NCBI GenBank assembly: GCA_002389265.1
Contig: DGOD01000221.1
Coordinates: 1-10,648, forward strand
Direction of reading: 5' to 3'
Length of the DNA stretch: 10,648 nt
Origin: Gammaproteobacteria bacterium UBA4475
Lineage (GTDB): Bacteria > Pseudomonadota > Gammaproteobacteria > Pseudomonadales > Azotimanducaceae
A program made the position numbers and the translations under genes. Shown in pieces: positions 7,044 through 10,648 of this stretch (position 1 is its first letter; each line of letters starts with the position of its first letter). The notes beneath the pieces are model-generated. The model had not been told where the DNA came from. It searched no databases and saw nothing but the letters and a program-made list of their open reading frames with translations.

Positions 7044-8465
7044 ATGAGTGAAATTACAAGTGCATCGACAATCGTACAGACCCTGAATGCTGGTTCTGGT
7101 ATCGATATCAAGAACTTGGCGCAATCATTAGCGGACGCAGAAAATGCGGCGTTAAAGGCACGTATCAATAGCAAAATCGAAGAAAAAACGCTCTCGATCT
7201 CAGGTTACTCTATTGCCTACAATAGTATTTCTGAACTGAGCGATGTTATGGCCTCGATGGATGATGTGCGCGAGTTAAGGGCGACTAGTGCGGTGTCTTC
7301 GGCTCCCAGCGCGATAGGCGTCGAAACCAATGGCGACGATGTTGTGATCGGAGTCTACGATATCACTGTTCAGCAGTTAGCGCAGAGTCAAAGTAATATG
7401 TCGAGCTCACAGTCGGGTTCAGCGGCTGTATTGAACGCCGGTGCCGGATTTTCCATCACCGTGTCTTTGGGTGCGGCCAGCCCGGTTAGTCATCAAGTTA
7501 GTGTGGTTACTGATACGCCGCAGGGTGTAGTTGATGCAATTAATGCAGCCGACATTGGTGTTAGTGCGTTACTAATAAATACCAGCTCGACAGGAGATGA
7601 TTGGCGCATTGTGCTAGATGGCCCTACAGGGGCAGATAATAGTTATTCTGTCAGTTCTACGGTGGATCTAGGTTTCAGCTCGAATGCGTTACGCAGTGCC
7701 GCGGACGCAATCGTGACCATGAACGGGATTACAAATATTACACGGGAAACTAATAGTTTTACGGACCTGGTTCCGGGTGTGACGCTCAATTTATTGGAAG
7801 CAGACACAAGTCAGGCGATTAGTGTGCGGGTCGAAGAAGATCAAGCCCCGATGCGAGCAGCTGTGGATGGATTGATTGTCGCCTACAATGATTTTAATCT
7901 TCTGTTGTCTGAATTGGCGAGCTCGGATTCGACACTGAGTGAGTTTAGCGGTTCCTTGTCGTCTGATTATTCCACTGTGAGAATGCTCCGTGATCGAGTA
8001 CGTGATGCGATGTTAGCAGACTCCTCGACGCCGGGAACTTCAGTCAGCGCACTGCGAGACATTGGTGTGCAGTTAGGTGTTGATGGGAACTTGTCATTGG
8101 ACGAGGAAATTTATAATTCGGTTGTCGCGACTAACTTCGATGATGTTGTGACAATGTTGTCAGCCGACACAAATGATCAAAATGCGTTTTCATTAGCGTC
8201 AAAAGGCTTTGCCGCGGATACCGTGACAGCGTTAGATGAATTGATCTCTGATACTGGCGCTTTGAAGACACGGCAAAGCAATGCGGAATTGTCCATCGTC
8301 GATTATGAGGAACGCTTAGCTAACATTGAGCTGCGCCTTACAGCAGCTTATGAGGGCTATCTTAAGCAGTTTGCCGCGATGGATACGCTGGTTGATCAAA
8401 TGCAGGGAATTGGTACTTATCTTGATAGTCAGTTTGAAATGATGAGAAATAACACCCGTAATTAA
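7044..8465 (+). CDS. fliD: Flagellar filament cap protein FliD (HAP2)
   Basis: FliD sits at the tip of the filament and guides folding of newly exported flagellin. The 473-residue product is close to the E. coli length (468). The N-terminal domain begins after a short tail with GSGIDIKNLAQSLADAENAA (about 18-36), a variant of the family's GSGLD...LV..L...E block. Residues about 155-200 (VVDAINAADIGVSALLIN and onward) are an IN-type module. Residues 218-253 give the classic SAADAIVTMNGI...NSFTDLVPGVTLNLLEAD signature. The C-terminus has a probable coiled coil (VDYEERLANIELRL) and then YLKQFAAMDTLVDQMQGIGTYLDSQF, the usual D0 end. It has no cysteine. It follows flgL directly, with no flagellin, flaG, fliS or fliT in the window. 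The stop is 3 bases from the convergent channel gene. Confidence 0.95.
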   Translation: MSEITSASTIVQTLNAGSGIDIKNLAQSLADAENAALKARINSKIEEKTLSISGYSIAYNSISELSDVMASMDDVRELRATSAVSSAPSAIGVETNGDDVVIGVYDITVQQLAQSQSNMSSSQSGSAAVLNAGAGFSITVSLGAASPVSHQVSVVTDTPQGVVDAINAADIGVSALLINTSSTGDDWRIVLDGPTGADNSYSVSSTVDLGFSSNALRSAADAIVTMNGITNITRETNSFTDLVPGVTLNLLEADTSQAISVRVEEDQAPMRAAVDGLIVAYNDFNLLLSELASSDSTLSEFSGSLSSDYSTVRMLRDRVRDAMLADSSTPGTSVSALRDIGVQLGVDGNLSLDEEIYNSVVATNFDDVVTMLSADTNDQNAFSLASKGFAADTVTALDELISDTGALKTRQSNAELSIVDYEERLANIELRLTAAYEGYLKQFAAMDTLVDQMQGIGTYLDSQFEMMRNNTRN

Positions 8466-8468
8466 TCT

Positions 8469-9377
8469 TCATTTTATGTCATGGTTTTCTTTAGCCAGTT
8501 GGATGATGGCCAGTGCGTGTTCCTCGGTGATTTTGAATTCATTGCGTAGCATCTCAATCGTGCTGGCTTCGTCCTTGGATATTTCACCATCGTGTAGAGC
8601 GGTGTTCACCTCAGCTTCAAAAATAGCCTGGCGACGTGCCATCTGGTTCGCAAATGCGGATGCGACGATCCCGGTCAACAGCGCTGCAGCACAAATGCCC
8701 GATATGGCGGTCAAAGCGCCGATGATTTGACCGAGGGGCGTGATGGGCGCGACATCGCCATAGCCGACTGTTGTGAGTGTCACTACAGCCCACCACATGG
8801 CTTGGGGAATTGAGCTAAATTTGTCAGGTTGTGCTGCATTCTCTGCCAGATACATCAGCGCGCTGGCCATAAACAGGGCGATAGACATAATGTACATCGC
8901 GGCAAGAAAGGATCGTCGCTCTTGGTAGACTGCGGAAAATAGATCTTCTAGGGCTGAGGAGTAGTGAGACAGTTTAAGTAAACGTACCAAACGCAATGTT
9001 CTCAGCCAACGCAGGTCCATGGTGGTGCCGAAGACTGCCAAAAAGGTCGGCAATATCGCGAGCAAATCAATCACCCCGGTAAAGCTCGTTATGTAGGAAA
9101 AACGGCGCTGGTTTGCAGTCTTACCCTTGAGATGCGGGTTTAGTGGACTTGACCAAAGCCGTAGTGCGTATTCGACGCTAAAGACACTCACGGAAAAGAT
9201 CTCAAAGTACAGCAAGACGGTAGCATATTGTTGCGCAATGGTTTGCACCGACTCGAGGCAGATACAGACAAGGTTAAGGATGATTAGTATCGCTAGGAAT
9301 CGATCGCAAATTAAACTCGTGCGATCCTGTCCGCTGCCTTTGTTCAGTATCTCCATCACGCGTTGTTGAGTGATCAT
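8469..9377 (-). CDS. Six-helix voltage-gated-type potassium channel subunit
   Basis: This is a cytoplasmic-membrane channel, expected to work as a tetramer that passes K+. Numbering is from ATG 9377 (302 residues). S1 is at about 25-44, S2 at 51-74, S3 at 93-116 with Asp104, S4 at about 121-136 with R123, R126, R129, R132 and K135 every third residue, S5 at about 157-178, the pore helix at 190-202, the selectivity filter TVGYGD at 203-208, and S6 at about 215-242. The C-terminal tail (about 250-302) is a short helical acidic domain with DGEISKDEA. An upstream in-frame ATG at 9455 would add 26 residues. I prefer 9377 because MITQQRVMEILNKGSGQDR resembles the usual start of proteobacterial channels of this type, and GAGG lies 10 bases upstream; no Shine-Dalgarno precedes 9455. 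Ligand and voltage response are unknown. Confidence 0.92.
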   Translation of the reverse strand: MITQQRVMEILNKGSGQDRTSLICDRFLAILIILNLVCICLESVQTIAQQYATVLLYFEIFSVSVFSVEYALRLWSSPLNPHLKGKTANQRRFSYITSFTGVIDLLAILPTFLAVFGTTMDLRWLRTLRLVRLLKLSHYSSALEDLFSAVYQERRSFLAAMYIMSIALFMASALMYLAENAAQPDKFSSIPQAMWWAVVTLTTVGYGDVAPITPLGQIIGALTAISGICAAALLTGIVASAFANQMARRQAIFEAEVNTALHDGEISKDEASTIEMLRNEFKITEEHALAIIQLAKENHDIK

Positions 9378-9485
9378 ATGCCTTAAACCTCTATATATTA
9401 ACGCTGCGCGCGTGTCTGGCAGGGCAGCCACCTTTGATAGGGTTGGCTTGCGCATTTCGATAGTAGAATAAAAAGGGCTGTTTGG

Positions 9486-9512
9486 CGATGGGCTCGTCGA
9501 TGGGTGTCGATG
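9486..9512. repeat. Three CGATG direct repeats upstream of the channel gene
   Basis: CGATG occurs at 9486-9490, 9498-9502 and 9508-9512, spaced 12 and 10 bases, close to one helical turn. The last two copies are part of a 7-base repeat, GTCGATG (9496-9502 and 9506-9512). The set lies upstream of the channel gene on its transcribed strand, where an activator or repressor site could be. No regulator is identified. Confidence 0.35.
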
Positions 9513-9561
9513 AAACCCGGGTGCGGTGATGTGAAAATCCTTTAAGGACTTATTCGACTAG

Positions 9562-9610
9562 GCTGGATTGCGCAACGAGGATGCTTTAGCTGACACAGCG
9601 ACGATCCAGC
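9562..9610. repeat. Long-range inverted repeat with an inner hairpin
   Basis: GCTGGAT (9562-9568) pairs with ATCCAGC (9604-9610) across 35 bases. Inside, GCTG (9589-9592) pairs with CAGC (9596-9599) around a 3-base loop. On the minus strand this lies 3' of the thioesterase gene. It could fold as RNA but has no following T-run and matches no RNA family I recognise. Confidence 0.35.
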
Positions 9611-9626
9611 TGGGGGCGAGCACCGA

Positions 9627-9647
9627 GGCGGCGCGCTTTCTGCCGCC
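9627..9647 (-). terminator. GC-rich hairpin downstream of the thioesterase gene, possible weak terminator
   Basis: GGCGGC (9627-9632) pairs with GCCGCC (9642-9647) around a 9-base loop, 22 bases beyond the thioesterase stop. On the minus strand the following bases are TCGGTGC rather than a T-run, so a standard intrinsic terminator is doubtful. Confidence 0.25.
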
Positions 9648-9668
9648 AGCCAGTGCGCGCTTTGGTAT

Positions 9669-10535
9669 TTATTCCGCAGGGACTCGGACGATCATGGATT
9701 GACTCGCAGTAGCAAGCAAACGGCCTGTGTCGCTCCACATATTGACTGTGCCGTAGCCGAATCCATTGCCGATATATTCGATACGGTTATCGCATAACAC
9801 CCATTCGCTGTCACACAAGTCGGCAAACCGGATGGTGTTGTCGATGCTGGTGCAGTGGGTAACCTGGCCTAAAGCATTGCCCAAAGCTGACGGCATATAA
9901 TCGGCAATAATCGCTAGTGCTCCGGCATCGTGATGTACACCGGGCATTCTTGCCCACAACATACTACCGGCATCGCCGCTGGGAGTGCCAGTGCCGGAGA
10001 AGCCGAACATGCCCCGGGCCATTCGAACGTCGACATGCTGATGCAGCGAGTCTGTCTCGTGGTGGTTTCCCAGCGCTTCGCATGCTTCAGGCCGTGGTGC
10101 GTCGGGCATTGTCTCCCACAGACGTTGTACGGCATTGGGCCGAGATCCGCAGGCGCCAAGTATCGTAATAATTTCCTTGTCGCCGAGGTGGCCAACCACA
10201 CGGCCCTGCGTGACGTTGCGACCCACTGCGGGTAACAATACTTCAAGGTCGACTACTGCCGGTTGTTGGGTGATCGACAGGTATTGGCCCGTAGCCCAGA
10301 TAATAGGTTTACCGCTCGCTTGTTCTAAAGCAATGACTCCTGCAGCAAGCCCAACGCCGCCAAACAGGGAGCCGCGGCCGCCGGTGGTTCGCTCAACGAC
10401 GGGCAGTCGCCACTGCAAGGTGTCAACGGGATGGCGCATTTCGAGAAATTCAGCACAGCTAATTTTGGTTGTTAAGGCTGTTTTGGAGGCAGTTGTGGAG
10501 GCGGTTGCCGCAAGTGTTGCAGGATCTGATGGCAT
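9669..10535 (-). CDS. TesB-like double-hotdog acyl-CoA thioesterase family protein
   Basis: The likely role is hydrolysis of an acyl-CoA to free acid and CoA in the cytoplasm; the substrate is unknown. The 288-residue product has two hotdog halves. The first spans about 30-135 and includes SLFGGVGLAAGVIALEQA (56-73). The second spans about 165-288 and includes ALAIIADYMPSALG (206-219), SIDNTIRFADLCDSEWVLCD (230-249), GNGFGYG, and the C-terminal DTGRLLATASQSMIVR. Asp232 and Gln279 align with the E. coli TesB catalytic Asp and Gln; the TesB Thr is not evident at the matching place. E. coli TesB is 286 residues, so length fits. ATG 10535 is the only start codon before Met33, and the first 25 residues are Ala/Thr/Ser-rich. 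The family call is good, but a non-catalytic or different hotdog activity cannot be excluded. Confidence 0.85.
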   Translation of the reverse strand: MPSDPATLAATASTTASKTALTTKISCAEFLEMRHPVDTLQWRLPVVERTTGGRGSLFGGVGLAAGVIALEQASGKPIIWATGQYLSITQQPAVVDLEVLLPAVGRNVTQGRVVGHLGDKEIITILGACGSRPNAVQRLWETMPDAPRPEACEALGNHHETDSLHQHVDVRMARGMFGFSGTGTPSGDAGSMLWARMPGVHHDAGALAIIADYMPSALGNALGQVTHCTSIDNTIRFADLCDSEWVLCDNRIEYIGNGFGYGTVNMWSDTGRLLATASQSMIVRVPAE

Positions 10536-10648
10536 GACGGTCGCTCAATTTTCTGACGTCACAGTATACACAAAGGGGACTTTTTCGCGGTAGTGAAATC
10601 GATCCAGCGTGCGTTCCACGGAGGAATCGTCGTGAAGTCGTGATGTAT
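10536..10648 (-). promoter_or_regulatory. Upstream region of the thioesterase gene with a candidate -10 box
   Basis: On the minus strand, TATACT (10563-10568) matches a sigma-70 -10 at five of six positions and would start RNA at about 10556, giving a leader of about 20 bases. No good -35 stands 16-18 bases upstream. The 8-base palindrome TGACGTCA (10554-10561) overlaps the predicted start site and could be an operator. No coding frame is evident in this stretch. Confidence 0.35.

Larger units (their letters stand above)
9456..9668. other. Intergenic region between the channel gene and the thioesterase gene
   Basis: No convincing reading frame or known RNA gene is visible. The channel-proximal part holds CGATG direct repeats and a possible minus-strand -10 box, TATTCT, at 9465-9470 without a clear -35. 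The middle has TCCTT-T-AAGGA (9538-9548) and a long-range inverted repeat. The thioesterase-proximal part is GC-rich, with a 6-bp hairpin and a 9-base direct repeat GCGCGCTTT at 9631-9639 and 9655-9663. It probably carries the 3' end of the thioesterase message and the channel promoter. Confidence 0.5.

Noticed and set aside
8476..8730. 84-residue plus-strand open frame opposite the channel gene
   Set aside because: It lies wholly antisense to a clear channel gene, has no ribosome binding site that stands out and resembles no family.
9917..10593. Several open frames opposite or out of frame with the thioesterase gene
   Set aside because: They are Arg/Pro/Ser-rich shadows of a GC-rich gene whose own frame shows clear TesB-like motifs.
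10620..10648. GGAGG at 10620-10624 followed by GTG/ATG, a possible divergent gene start at the right edge
   Set aside because: The GTG frame stops after three codons, and the ATG at 10643 is about 18 bases from the GGAGG and runs off the window.

Overview
The window is a stretch of bacterial chromosome. Its first 8.5 kb is the distal end of a flagellar operon read on the + strand: flgG (5' end outside the window), flgH, flgI, flgJ, flgK, flgL and fliD, in that order. P-ring and L-ring genes (flgI, flgH) show a Gram-negative cell with an outer membrane. The gene order and the protein sequences suggest a proteobacterium, most likely a gammaproteobacterium and perhaps marine. That placement is inference; nothing in the window identifies a species.

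The flagellar genes are packed tightly. flgG, flgH, flgI and flgJ overlap or abut, a 114-base gap precedes flgK, 14 bases separate flgK from flgL, and 101 bases separate flgL from fliD. Together they encode the outer part of the machine: distal rod (FlgG), L-ring (FlgH), P-ring (FlgI), the rod-cap factor (FlgJ), the two hook-filament junction proteins (FlgK, FlgL) and the filament cap (FliD). Four things depart from the E. coli/Salmonella pattern. FlgJ has only the rod-binding domain and no muramidase. FlgK is 994 residues, because of roughly 490 extra central residues that include two modules resembling flagellin 'IN' motifs. FlgI lacks the disulfide cysteines of the enteric protein. No flagellin gene lies between flgL and fliD or directly after fliD.

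A convergent minus-strand gene for a six-helix voltage-gated-type potassium channel ends 3 bases from fliD. Its filter is TVGYGD, it has an arginine-rich S4, and it carries a short acidic C-terminal helical domain. About 290 bases of non-coding DNA follow, holding short direct repeats and inverted repeats. The last gene, also on the minus strand, is a double-hotdog acyl-CoA thioesterase of the TesB-like class, with a candidate promoter near the right edge. I see no functional link between the channel or the thioesterase and the flagellum.

I found no tRNA, rRNA, CRISPR array, insertion sequence, prophage gene or convincing rho-independent terminator. The window is mostly ordinary core genome. 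The most unusual content is inside flgK.
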